DNA of 64,000 nucleotides from positions 5,022,001 through 5,086,000 of the forward strand of contig NZ_CP059856.1 of assembly GCF_009193325.2 (NCBI RefSeq), given 5' to 3'. The position numbers and the translations under genes were made by a program. A model generated the notes under the pieces. It had not been told where the DNA came from. It ran no database searches and saw only the letters and a program-made list of their open reading frames with translations. Below are positions 45,461 to 53,744 of this stretch, piece by piece. Position 1 is the stretch's first letter. Every line of letters begins with the position of its first letter. The DNA comes from Bacteroides zhangwenhongii (GTDB taxonomy: Bacteria > Bacteroidota > Bacteroidia > Bacteroidales > Bacteroidaceae).

Positions 45461-48430
45461 CTACACTCCTGGCATCAGCACCACCCCAAGTTTCTTCTTT
45501 CCATCCATCTTGACCACTATCGGTTTCTCAAAGCGGACATGGCGGAGGAACTTCGTTTCTTCCACAGCCGGTTGCGCATTGAGGAACTCTTGGTTGTAGA
45601 CACCATCATTCATAAAGGCATTGATCGTGAAGTAACCCACTCCGAACGAGGTAAGATTCTGGAAGAAATGCGTACCCTGGCTGGGATCAACGCGGTAATT
45701 AGTCAGTCCCGCCTCCACTATCACACGGGCTGCCGAGATGTGCGGCCACTTCACCGGAATACCCAGCCACGTGTCGCTGCTTCCCCAACGTCCGGGACCG
45801 ACAAGCACATAGTTCTTCCCCTCGTTCAAGAACTGCTGATTGATCTTTTCTATCTCCCAAGCAATAGCCTGATTATTGGAAGCACTGTAGCCGTCCGTCT
45901 TCACATAGACAACATCCTGAATCTCGTTCATAATGCCATGTCCCAGCGAATTATACGAGCGAAGAATCACCTCATCATCCGGTATATCGTTCAAATCCTC
46001 ATCCAGCATCTCCTTGCTATCCACAATCGGACGGATCTGCAAAAGATAGAAAGTACCCGTCTTATCCTGATCACGACTTAACGTTGCCGCAAACTCAATC
46101 TCAACCGGACGACGCATCTCCTGCTCCCCGTATTTCAAGACCAACTGCAAAATACGAGCCAACGGGAAAACATCATGTTGCAGGATATTAGCAAACGTGA
46201 TCACCTTGCGTCCTCCCGGATACAAGCCATCCCGGATTATCTGGTCGTACGGGTCGTATGTAGAAGCGATATACTGCAAAGCACCGTCATTTTCCGCCTC
46301 TTTCACATGAAGTTTCAACAGATTAAAGCCGTCATCGATCGAAAAGTCATGCCCTGCATTCTTCAAGTCCAACGCATAGAAACGGGTCTGAGTCTCTTTC
46401 AAAGCTATTTCCATCTCGCTGGTCTGTAACACCTGATTGGGATGATAAGGAGAAAAACGAAGCGTCATACCGCCATCCACAATATATTTTCCCAATCCAA
46501 GAGCCAGATTCACCGTTCCTTCCTCCGCCTTTTCATCACCTAGCGGATAATAATTGAGCGAGCGTGCCACACCGGACATGGAAGGATAATAACGTTCTCC
46601 GTATTGGTTACCAACGACTTCCTGCAAAATGACAGCCATCTTTTCCTGGTCTATCACGTTCGACGTAGCTTGCATATAAGCCTTGCTGTCACGGAAGTAT
46701 ACCGAAGCATACACTCCCTTGATGGCATCGGAAAGCATACGCAGCATCTCATAGCGGTCGTCCAGATAAGGAATCATATACGTATTGTAAATCCCCGCAA
46801 ACGGCTGATAATGGGAGTCTTCCAACAGAGAAGAAGAACGGATGGCAATCGGTGACTTCACCACATCAAAGAAAGTAAAGAAGTCTTCCACCAACCGGTC
46901 CGGCAACTTCGCTTTCAGGAAATACCTCAGAATCAAATCATCATCCGCATCCGAAAGGGCAATCTGATACAGATTGTTCGTGTCCATAAACTCATCGAAC
47001 ACATCCGTACAAAGCACCACCGTCTTGGGAATGGCTACCCGTGCATTCTCAAACTCATCAAACTCCGGATGACGCTTCACCATGTTATCTATGAAAGCCA
47101 GTCCGCGCCCTTTACCTCCGAGCGAACCGTCACCGATACGCGCGAAATTGGAATAACGGTCGAAACGGTCCCGTTTAAAGACGGCAACGACTCCCTGATT
47201 CTTCATCTTGCGATATTTCACGATCGCCTCAAAAATGATACGGCGATGGGCGTCCACATCCTGAAGACTGCTCCATGTAATCGGTTTCAAGAACTCCGCC
47301 ACGGGAAACATAGCCCGCGAATAAAGCCAGCGGGACACATGATTACGGCTAATGTGATATAAGAATGATTCCGCAGGAACGGCAAACAGGATATTCTGCA
47401 ACTCTTTCAGATTCCGTACACGGGCAATCTCCTCCCCCGTCTCCGGATTACGGAAAACAAAATCACCGAAACCGAAGTTATCGGAAACGATACGGCGCAG
47501 GTCGACATCCATCTTCTTGGAATTCTTGTCAATAAAGCTGGCGCCGTATTTTGCCGCATAGGAAGCATTCTCCGACTCGGACGACTGGATAATCAAGGGT
47601 ACGAACGGATCATTCTTACGTATCTCGGCACACAGCTTGATACCCGCCAGACCGTCTTTCTCTCCCCGCTCCACCTTCGGGAAACGTACATCCGTGATCA
47701 CCCCCAATATATTATTCTGATACTTACGGTAAATATTCATTGCCTCCTGATACGTACGCGCCAACACGATTTTAGGCCGTCCGCGCATACGAAGCGTACG
47801 CTGGTGCGCATTCAGAGCCTCTGTAGAGAACTCCTGACTCTGCTTCAACACGAACTTATACAGATTGGGAAGAATGGAAGAATAGAAGCGAATGCCGTCT
47901 TCCACAACAAGTATCAACTGTACTCCTACCTCCTGCACGTCATGCTCCAGATTCATCTTGTCCTCCATCAGCTTAATGATAGAAACCAGCAAATCGGTAT
48001 TGCCCAGCCAGCAGAAAACGTACTCGAAAGCACTCAGATCCTCATTGATAATCCGTTTGGTAATACCGTGACTGAAAGGAGTCAGAATGACGATAGGAAT
48101 GTGTTCATATTTCTCCTTGATATGCCGTCCGATGTCGAAACTGTCATTATCTCCCGTACTCGGCATACAAATCACCAGGTCGAATGACATACTTTCCAAC
48201 TGCGCCAATGCCTCCTCTTCGGTAGACACCTGCGAGAAACGGGGCGGATAACGCAGAGAGAGCGAAGTATATTCATTAAAAATCTTCTCATCGATACGTC
48301 CGTCATCTTCGAGCATGAAAGCGTCGTACGGATTGGCTATCAGCAGCACGTTGAAAATTCGCCGGGTCATCAAATTGGCGAACTGGGTATCTTTGAAGTA
48401 AAGCTGGTTTAATTTATATTTACTAAGCAT
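45461..48430 (-). CDS. Receiver-domain/PPDK_N (PEP-pyruvate ATP-grasp) fusion protein without His domain
   Basis: 989-residue soluble protein of unknown role. Residues about 25-135 and 170-320 look like two CheY-type receiver domains; the second keeps an acidic pocket (LVVEDGIRFY), a candidate phospho-Asp (GVITDVRFPK) and the conserved Lys (FIDKNSK). The PPDK_N nucleotide-binding fold follows (about 430-830): GDGSLGGKGRGLAFIDNM, VKSPIAIRSSSLLEDSHYQP and FYLLQIRPIVDS, as in PEP synthase and pyruvate phosphate dikinase. The mobile phosphohistidine domain (TSH motif) and the PEP/pyruvate barrel are absent; the last 150 residues carry GPGRWGSSDTWLGIPVKW and GVGYFTINAF. It cannot be a normal PEP synthase. 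It may be a phosphotransfer or nucleotide-dependent signalling enzyme, or act with a separate partner. A -7 box lies about 55 bases upstream. Confidence 0.9.
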   Translation of the reverse strand: MLSKYKLNQLYFKDTQFANLMTRRIFNVLLIANPYDAFMLEDDGRIDEKIFNEYTSLSLRYPPRFSQVSTEEEALAQLESMSFDLVICMPSTGDNDSFDIGRHIKEKYEHIPIVILTPFSHGITKRIINEDLSAFEYVFCWLGNTDLLVSIIKLMEDKMNLEHDVQEVGVQLILVVEDGIRFYSSILPNLYKFVLKQSQEFSTEALNAHQRTLRMRGRPKIVLARTYQEAMNIYRKYQNNILGVITDVRFPKVERGEKDGLAGIKLCAEIRKNDPFVPLIIQSSESENASYAAKYGASFIDKNSKKMDVDLRRIVSDNFGFGDFVFRNPETGEEIARVRNLKELQNILFAVPAESFLYHISRNHVSRWLYSRAMFPVAEFLKPITWSSLQDVDAHRRIIFEAIVKYRKMKNQGVVAVFKRDRFDRYSNFARIGDGSLGGKGRGLAFIDNMVKRHPEFDEFENARVAIPKTVVLCTDVFDEFMDTNNLYQIALSDADDDLILRYFLKAKLPDRLVEDFFTFFDVVKSPIAIRSSSLLEDSHYQPFAGIYNTYMIPYLDDRYEMLRMLSDAIKGVYASVYFRDSKAYMQATSNVIDQEKMAVILQEVVGNQYGERYYPSMSGVARSLNYYPLGDEKAEEGTVNLALGLGKYIVDGGMTLRFSPYHPNQVLQTSEMEIALKETQTRFYALDLKNAGHDFSIDDGFNLLKLHVKEAENDGALQYIASTYDPYDQIIRDGLYPGGRKVITFANILQHDVFPLARILQLVLKYGEQEMRRPVEIEFAATLSRDQDKTGTFYLLQIRPIVDSKEMLDEDLNDIPDDEVILRSYNSLGHGIMNEIQDVVYVKTDGYSASNNQAIAWEIEKINQQFLNEGKNYVLVGPGRWGSSDTWLGIPVKWPHISAARVIVEAGLTNYRVDPSQGTHFFQNLTSFGVGYFTINAFMNDGVYNQEFLNAQPAVEETKFLRHVRFEKPIVVKMDGKKKLGVVLMPGV

Positions 48431-48483
48431 AGAATTATTCTCCTTTCTTATACCAAATCGTCTTGTTTCAAAATCACATTTTG

Positions 48484-48491
48484 CAAAGTTA
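48484..48491 (-). promoter_or_regulatory. Bacteroides -7 box for the receiver/PPDK_N gene
   Basis: The minus strand reads TAACTTTG (TAnnTTTG), 54 bases upstream of the ATG. Confidence 0.45.
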
Positions 48492-48535
48492 ATTCTTTAA
48501 ATCTCATTTTCCATCATCTTCTTTATAAAGTTTAC

Positions 48536-48565
48536 TTGTTTATCTCTTATTATTTTGTAGTTTTG
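48536..48565 (+). promoter_or_regulatory. Promoter of the prolyl oligopeptidase gene
   Basis: TTG at 48536-48538, 19 bases, then TAGTTTTG (TAnnTTTG) at 48558-48565, ending 36 bases before the ATG. Confidence 0.55.
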
Positions 48566-48601
48566 TACCAATAAGTTTATTCAAAAAGACTTTTTATTTA
48601 C

Positions 48602-50713
48602 ATGAAAAAAGTAACTTTATTAATGAGTGGAATCATGGTAATGTCATGCGCTCCCCAACAAAAAAAGCCGGTCTACCCCGAGACGGCAAAAGTAGACACT
48701 GTAGACGTGTACTTCGGTACGCAAGTTCCCGACCCTTACAGATGGTTGGAAAATGATACCAGCGCAGCTACCACCGCTTGGGTAGAAGCGCAGAACAAAG
48801 TGACAAACGAGTATCTGAGCCAAATACCTTTCCGGGAGAACCTCTTGAAACGGCTGACGGAACTGGCTGATTACGAGAAGATCAGCGCTCCTGTCAAGAA
48901 ACACGGCAAATATTATTTCAGCAAGAACGACGGTTTGCAGAATCAAAGCGTGTTCTACGTACAAGATTCATTGGACGGCGAGCCTCGCGTGTTCCTCGAC
49001 CCCAACAAATTGTCGGACGACGGCACAGTGGCCCTCACGGGACTTTATTTCTCACACGACGGCAAATACACCGCGTACACCATCTCGCGAAGCGGCTCCG
49101 ACTGGTCTGAAATCTACGTGATGGACACCGAAAGCGGCAAGTTGCTCGAAGACCACATCGAATGGGCCAAATTCACCGACGCTGCCTGGCAGGGAGACGG
49201 ATTCTATTATAGCGCTTACGATGCTCCGACCAAAGGAAAAGAGTTCTCCAACGTGAACGAGAATCATAAGATCTATTACCACAAGATCGGCGAACCCCAA
49301 TCGAAAGACAAGCTGATTTACCAGAATCCGGCTTATCCGAAACGTTTCTACACCTCCGGCACCAGCGAGGATGAACGTATTCTATTCCTGACCGAATCCG
49401 GAGCCGGAAGAGGGAACAACCTGTTCATACGGGATTTGAAAAAGCCCGCCTCTCCTTTCATCCAGCTCACCACCGACCTCGATTACCAATATTACCCAAT
49501 TGAAGTAATCGGCGACCGGATTTATATCTACACCAACTACGGCGCACCGAAAAACCGGATTATGGTGGCGGACATCAACCATCCGAAACTGGAAGACTGG
49601 AAAGAGCTCGTGCCCGAATCGGAAGCAGTGCTCTCCAACGCGGAAGTGATCGGTGGCAAACTGTTCCTCACATACGACAAAGACGCCTCCAATCACGCAT
49701 ACGTTTACGACCTCGACGGCAAGCAATTGCAGGAAATCGAACTGCCCTCACTCGGTTCGGTAGGATTCAGCGGCAACAAGGATGACAAGGAATGCTTCTT
49801 CGGATTTACCTCGTTCACCATTCCCGGCGCTACCTATAAATATGATATGGACAAGAACAGCTACGAACTGTACCGTGCCCCGAAAGTGCAGTTCAACTCG
49901 GACGACTTCGTAACGGAACAGGTGTTTTTCCCCAGCAAGGACGGTGTGAAGATTCCGATGTTCCTTACTTATAAGAAGGACTTGAAGAAAGACGGCAAAA
50001 ATCCGGTATTCCTCTACGGGTACGGAGGTTTCGGTATCAGTCTCAATCCGGGCTTCAGCTCCAACCGTATCCCGTTCCTCGAAAACGGCGGTATCTATGC
50101 CCAAGTCAACCTGCGTGGCGGCAGCGAATACGGTGAGGACTGGCACGTAGCCGGAACCAAAATGCAGAAACAGAACGTGTTCGACGACTTCATCTCGGCC
50201 GCTGAATATCTCATCAGCCAGAAATACACCGATAAAGACAAGATAGCGATTGTCGGCGGTTCCAACGGCGGTCTGTTGGTAGGCGCCTGTATGACGCAGC
50301 GTCCCGACCTCTTCCGTGTAGCCATCCCGCAAGTAGGTGTGATGGATATGCTCCGCTACCACAAGTTTACCATCGGCTGGAACTGGGCCAGCGATTACGG
50401 CACCAGTGAAGACAGCAAGGAGATGTTCGAATACCTCAGAGGTTACTCTCCATTGCACAACCTGAAACCGGGCACAAAATATCCGGCAACTCTGGTAACC
50501 ACTGCCGACCATGACGACCGGGTAGTCCCCGCCCACTCATTCAAGTTTGCCGCTACCCTGCAAGCCGACAATGACGGGACCAATCCGACCTTGATCCGCA
50601 TCGACAGCAAAGCCGGACACGGTGCAGGCAAACCTATGGCAAAGGTACTGGAAGAGCAAGCCGACATTTACGGATTCATCATGTATAATCTGGGCATGAA
50701 ACCGAAATTCTAA
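48602..50713 (+). CDS. Prolyl oligopeptidase, S9A family, lipoprotein
   Basis: Serine peptidase cleaving short proline-containing peptides after Pro. The 703-residue protein has a lipoprotein signal (Cys16, followed by APQQKKP with no acidic run, so probably periplasmic). The beta-propeller spans about 85-420. The alpha/beta-hydrolase catalytic domain has the nucleophile S554 in GGSNGGLLVG, the acid at D638-D639 in TADHDDRVVPAHS and H673 in SKAGHGAGKP. FLYGYGGFGISLNPGF and GGIYAQVNLRGGSEYGEDWH are S9A hallmarks. Full length for the family. It is monocistronic by its own promoter and hairpin, but lies near an Xaa-Pro peptidase and two glutamate dehydrogenases, which points to use of peptides and glutamate. 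Confidence 0.96.
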   Translation: MKKVTLLMSGIMVMSCAPQQKKPVYPETAKVDTVDVYFGTQVPDPYRWLENDTSAATTAWVEAQNKVTNEYLSQIPFRENLLKRLTELADYEKISAPVKKHGKYYFSKNDGLQNQSVFYVQDSLDGEPRVFLDPNKLSDDGTVALTGLYFSHDGKYTAYTISRSGSDWSEIYVMDTESGKLLEDHIEWAKFTDAAWQGDGFYYSAYDAPTKGKEFSNVNENHKIYYHKIGEPQSKDKLIYQNPAYPKRFYTSGTSEDERILFLTESGAGRGNNLFIRDLKKPASPFIQLTTDLDYQYYPIEVIGDRIYIYTNYGAPKNRIMVADINHPKLEDWKELVPESEAVLSNAEVIGGKLFLTYDKDASNHAYVYDLDGKQLQEIELPSLGSVGFSGNKDDKECFFGFTSFTIPGATYKYDMDKNSYELYRAPKVQFNSDDFVTEQVFFPSKDGVKIPMFLTYKKDLKKDGKNPVFLYGYGGFGISLNPGFSSNRIPFLENGGIYAQVNLRGGSEYGEDWHVAGTKMQKQNVFDDFISAAEYLISQKYTDKDKIAIVGGSNGGLLVGACMTQRPDLFRVAIPQVGVMDMLRYHKFTIGWNWASDYGTSEDSKEMFEYLRGYSPLHNLKPGTKYPATLVTTADHDDRVVPAHSFKFAATLQADNDGTNPTLIRIDSKAGHGAGKPMAKVLEEQADIYGFIMYNLGMKPKF

Positions 50714-50742
50714 AGACCGGCTTTCTATTTGCGAACACATAG

Positions 50743-50783
50743 AAGCCCCGTTACCTGTTTTTTACATCACAGGTGGCGGGGCT
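50743..50783 (+). terminator. Terminator hairpin after prolyl oligopeptidase
   Basis: AGCCCCG and CGGGGCT enclose ACCTGT/ACAGGT, separated by short internal mismatches, with a T-rich loop. Only a short TTT follows. It lies 30 bases after the stop. Confidence 0.65.
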
Positions 50784-50870
50784 TTGCGCTTCTTGGACCC
50801 AAAAACTATCATTTTATCATTATTTAATCAAAATAACGCCTTAAAAATAATCGCATTTCAAATATTTCCC

Positions 50871-50878
50871 TATATTTG
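50871..50878 (+). promoter_or_regulatory. Bacteroides -7 box for second glutamate dehydrogenase
   Basis: TATATTTG matches TAnnTTTG, 51 bases before the ATG at 50930. No good -33 box is seen, unlike gdhA at 33 kb, so the two paralogues are probably regulated differently. Confidence 0.5.
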
Positions 50879-50929
50879 CAGATAGTTAGTTGACATTTTA
50901 TCAGAATTAACCTTTTAAACTATAGTATC

Positions 50930-52267
50930 ATGAACATCCAAAAAATCATGTCCTCTCTGGAGGCAAAACATCCCGGTGAATCTGAGTATCTTCAAGCTGT
51001 CAAAGAGGTTCTTCTGTCCATTGAAGATATATACAATCAACATCCTGAATTTGAAAAAGCCAAAATCATAGAAAGACTGGTCGAACCCGACCGTATCTTT
51101 ACTTTCCGTGTGACGTGGGTGGACGATAAAGGCGAAGTGCAGACCAATCTCGGCTACCGCGTACAATTCAACAACGCTATCGGCCCGTACAAAGGCGGTA
51201 TCCGTTTCCATGCTTCCGTCAATCTTTCCATCCTGAAGTTTCTCGGCTTCGAACAGACTTTCAAGAACGCACTGACCACTCTGCCTATGGGTGGCGGCAA
51301 AGGCGGTTCCGACTTCTCACCACGCGGTAAGAGCGATGCTGAAATCATGCGTTTCTGCCAGGCGTTCATGCTGGAGCTGTGGCGTCATCTGGGTCCGGAT
51401 ATGGATGTTCCCGCCGGTGATATCGGCGTAGGCGGACGCGAAGTGGGTTATATGTTCGGTATGTACAAGAAGCTGACGCGTGAATTTACAGGAACTTTCA
51501 CCGGCAAGGGATTGGAGTTCGGCGGTTCTCTGATTCGTCCCGAAGCTACCGGTTTCGGCGGTTTGTATTTCGTGAATCAGATGTTACAGGCAAAAGGAAT
51601 TGATATAAAAGGTAAGACCGTCGCTATCTCCGGGTTCGGAAACGTAGCTTGGGGGGCAGCCACGAAAGCCACCGAACTGGGTGCTAAAGTGATTACAATC
51701 TCCGGACCGGACGGATACGTTTACGATCCCGACGGCATCAGTGGCGAAAAGATAGACTACATGCTGGAGCTTCGAGCTTCGGGCAATGATATAGTTGCTC
51801 CATACGCGGAAAAATATCCGGGTGCGACCTTCGTCGAGGGCAAGCGTCCGTGGGAAGTAAAAGCTGATATTGCACTTCCTTGTGCAACTCAGAATGAATT
51901 AAATGGAGAAGATGCACAAAATCTCATAAAAAATGACGTACTTTGTGTCGGAGAAATTTCCAACATGGGCTGTACGCCGGAAGCCATCGATTTATTCATC
52001 GAGCATAAAAAGATGTACGCACCGGGTAAAGCAGTCAACGCAGGCGGTGTTGCCACATCCGGACTGGAAATGTCTCAAAACGCCATGCACCTCAGCTGGA
52101 GTGCCGCAGAAGTGGATGAAAAGCTTCATGCAATCATGCACGGCATCCATGCCCAATGTGTGAAATACGGCACGGAGCCCGACGGATACATTAACTATGT
52201 GAAGGGAGCCAACATTGCCGGATTCATGAAAGTAGCCCATGCAATGATGGGACAAGGCGTCATTTGA
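50930..52267 (+). CDS. Second glutamate dehydrogenase (hexameric)
   Basis: 445-residue paralogue of the enzyme at 33005-34339, aligned along its whole length. The substrate and catalytic blocks are the same (GPYKGGIRFHASVNLSILKF; TLPMGGGKGGSDFSPRG). The nucleotide domain differs: SGFGNVAWGAATKATELGA followed by TISGPDGYVYDPDG, compared with SGSGNVAQYTAEKV and TMSDSDGYVY in the other copy. These changes at the coenzyme-binding strand suggest a different cofactor preference or direction (NAD or dual), which fits the known presence of NAD- and NADP-linked enzymes in Bacteroides; inference only. Monocistronic, with its own promoter and hairpin. Confidence 0.95.
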   Translation: MNIQKIMSSLEAKHPGESEYLQAVKEVLLSIEDIYNQHPEFEKAKIIERLVEPDRIFTFRVTWVDDKGEVQTNLGYRVQFNNAIGPYKGGIRFHASVNLSILKFLGFEQTFKNALTTLPMGGGKGGSDFSPRGKSDAEIMRFCQAFMLELWRHLGPDMDVPAGDIGVGGREVGYMFGMYKKLTREFTGTFTGKGLEFGGSLIRPEATGFGGLYFVNQMLQAKGIDIKGKTVAISGFGNVAWGAATKATELGAKVITISGPDGYVYDPDGISGEKIDYMLELRASGNDIVAPYAEKYPGATFVEGKRPWEVKADIALPCATQNELNGEDAQNLIKNDVLCVGEISNMGCTPEAIDLFIEHKKMYAPGKAVNAGGVATSGLEMSQNAMHLSWSAAEVDEKLHAIMHGIHAQCVKYGTEPDGYINYVKGANIAGFMKVAHAMMGQGVI

Positions 52268-52421
52268 TAATTAAAGATTAAAAATTAAAAGGCAGAAAAA
52301 TAGAAGGTGGACGGGAGCTGGTTGGCTTGGGATTCACAAATTATTTAATTTTTAGTTTCTAATTTTTAATTTCTAGATTCATTTAGAAGACTTTGTTTAG
52401 TTGTATTTGTATTTGTGGTTT

Positions 52422-52465
52422 GCGCCACTCGCCTCCTGTGACAGGACGCGGGTGGCGCTATTTTT
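52422..52465 (+). terminator. Terminator after second glutamate dehydrogenase
   Basis: GCGCCACTCG pairs with CGGGTGGCGC (one mismatch), with inner CCTGT/ACAGG; followed by TATTTTTATG. The 150 bases before it hold AT-rich repeats of ATTAAAAATTAAA type (52266-52290) and their near reverse complement (52342-52376). Confidence 0.65.
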
Positions 52466-52498
52466 ATGAGATTAACGTTATTTTCGATGGGAATTAAT

Positions 52499-52506
52499 TA
52501 TCTTTG
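52499..52506 (+). promoter_or_regulatory. Bacteroides -7 box for the M24 peptidase gene
   Basis: TATCTTTG, a perfect TAnnTTTG, 34 bases before the ATG at 52541. Confidence 0.5.
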
Positions 52507-52540
52507 CGGCATTATCGAATAAATAAATAACTAAATAAAA

Positions 52541-53704
52541 ATGCTACAACCCGAATTAAAATTCCGTCGCGATAAGATTCGCAGTCTGATGGCGTTGCAG
52601 GGCATTGACGCTGCGCTCATTACTTGTAATACAAATCTGATTTATACATACGGCTGCGTTGTCAGCGGTTACCTTTATCTTCCGCTCCATTCACCCGCAT
52701 TGTTGTTTTTCAAACGTCCCAATAATATCACAGGCGAACATTCGTTCCCTATCCGCAAACCGGAACAGATTGTCGATCTGCTGAAAGAAAACGGATTGCC
52801 CATGCCGACCAAGCTGATGTTGGAGGGCGACGAACTTCCTTACACGGAATATTGCCGTCTGGCAAGTCTTTTCCCCGAAACCGAAGTGGTGAACGGCACT
52901 CCGCTGATCCGTCAGGCGCGTAGTGTGAAGACACCGGTTGAAATCGAAATGTTACGCCGTTCGGGCATTGCCCATGCGAAAGCTTACGAACAGATTCCGA
53001 GCGTATACCGTCCGGGAATGACGGATATAGAATTCTCTATCGAGATAGAACGTCTGATGCGCCTGCAAGGGTGTCTGGGCATTTTCCGGGTGTTCGGACG
53101 CAGCATGGAAATCTTCATGGGCAGCGTACTCACGGGAGACAACGCCGGATATCCTTCTCCATACGACTTCGCACTGGGCGGACAAGGTCTCGACCCTGCC
53201 CTGCCGGGAGGAGCCAACAAGACTCCGTTGAAAGAAGGACAAAGCGTCATGGTCGATTTAGGAGGCAACTTCAACGGATATATGGGCGACATGAGCCGGG
53301 TGTTCTCTATCGGGAAACTGCCGGAAGAAGCTTATGCGGCACATCAGGTCTGTCTGGATATTCAGGAAAAGATAGCTTCCATTGCCCGTCCGGGTGTTGC
53401 CTGCGAGCAACTGTATGACACCGCCATCCAAATAGCGACGGAAGCCGGATTCAGAGACAAATTCATGGGAACCAACCAGCAAGCGAAGTTTATCGGCCAC
53501 GGCATCGGCCTCGAAATCAACGAAGCTCCCGTACTGGCCCCCCGCATGAAGCAGGAACTCGAACCGGGCATGGTGTTTGCCCTCGAACCGAAAATCGTAC
53601 TTCCGGGAGTAGGTCCTGTAGGTATAGAAAACTCTTGGGTGGTGACGAACGAAGGCATCGAGAAACTGACGAACTGCCGTGAAGAAATCATTGAGCTGAG
53701 TTAA
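52541..53704 (+). CDS. M24-family aminopeptidase (Xaa-Pro peptidase-like)
   Basis: Metallopeptidase of 387 residues with creatinase-like N-domain (about 8-130) and pita-bread catalytic domain (about 140-380), probably removing the residue before proline. Metal ligands are visible: two Asp in SVMVDLGGNFNGYMGDMSRV, His in FIGHGIGLEINEAP, Glu in FALEPKIVLPG and Glu in VGIENSWVVTNEG. No signal peptide, so cytoplasmic. It lies upstream of a sulfatase gene with a 40-base gap and may be cotranscribed with it, although no functional link is obvious. Xaa-Pro dipeptidase versus aminopeptidase P cannot be separated from sequence alone. Confidence 0.92.
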   Translation: MLQPELKFRRDKIRSLMALQGIDAALITCNTNLIYTYGCVVSGYLYLPLHSPALLFFKRPNNITGEHSFPIRKPEQIVDLLKENGLPMPTKLMLEGDELPYTEYCRLASLFPETEVVNGTPLIRQARSVKTPVEIEMLRRSGIAHAKAYEQIPSVYRPGMTDIEFSIEIERLMRLQGCLGIFRVFGRSMEIFMGSVLTGDNAGYPSPYDFALGGQGLDPALPGGANKTPLKEGQSVMVDLGGNFNGYMGDMSRVFSIGKLPEEAYAAHQVCLDIQEKIASIARPGVACEQLYDTAIQIATEAGFRDKFMGTNQQAKFIGHGIGLEINEAPVLAPRMKQELEPGMVFALEPKIVLPGVGPVGIENSWVVTNEGIEKLTNCREEIIELS

Positions 53705-53744
53705 ACTCGTCCGGACACAAACCTTATTCAAACAACCCAATAAA

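Noticed and set aside
45461..48430. Annotation as an ordinary PEP synthase or pyruvate phosphate dikinase
   Set aside because: The phosphohistidine and PEP/pyruvate barrel domains are missing; only the nucleotide-binding fold is shared.
49748..50536. Long open frame (262 codons) on the minus strand inside the prolyl oligopeptidase gene
   Set aside because: It is a shadow of a well-supported gene with intact catalytic residues; no promoter and no recognisable protein features. Many similar antisense frames occur in GC-richer genes here (for example 45380-46081, 58220-58867, 61820-62572).
52266..52376. AT-rich inverted repeat after the second glutamate dehydrogenase as a regulatory element
   Set aside because: It is low-complexity ATTAAAAATTAAA sequence, common in AT-rich intergenic DNA; only the GC-rich hairpin after it is listed.
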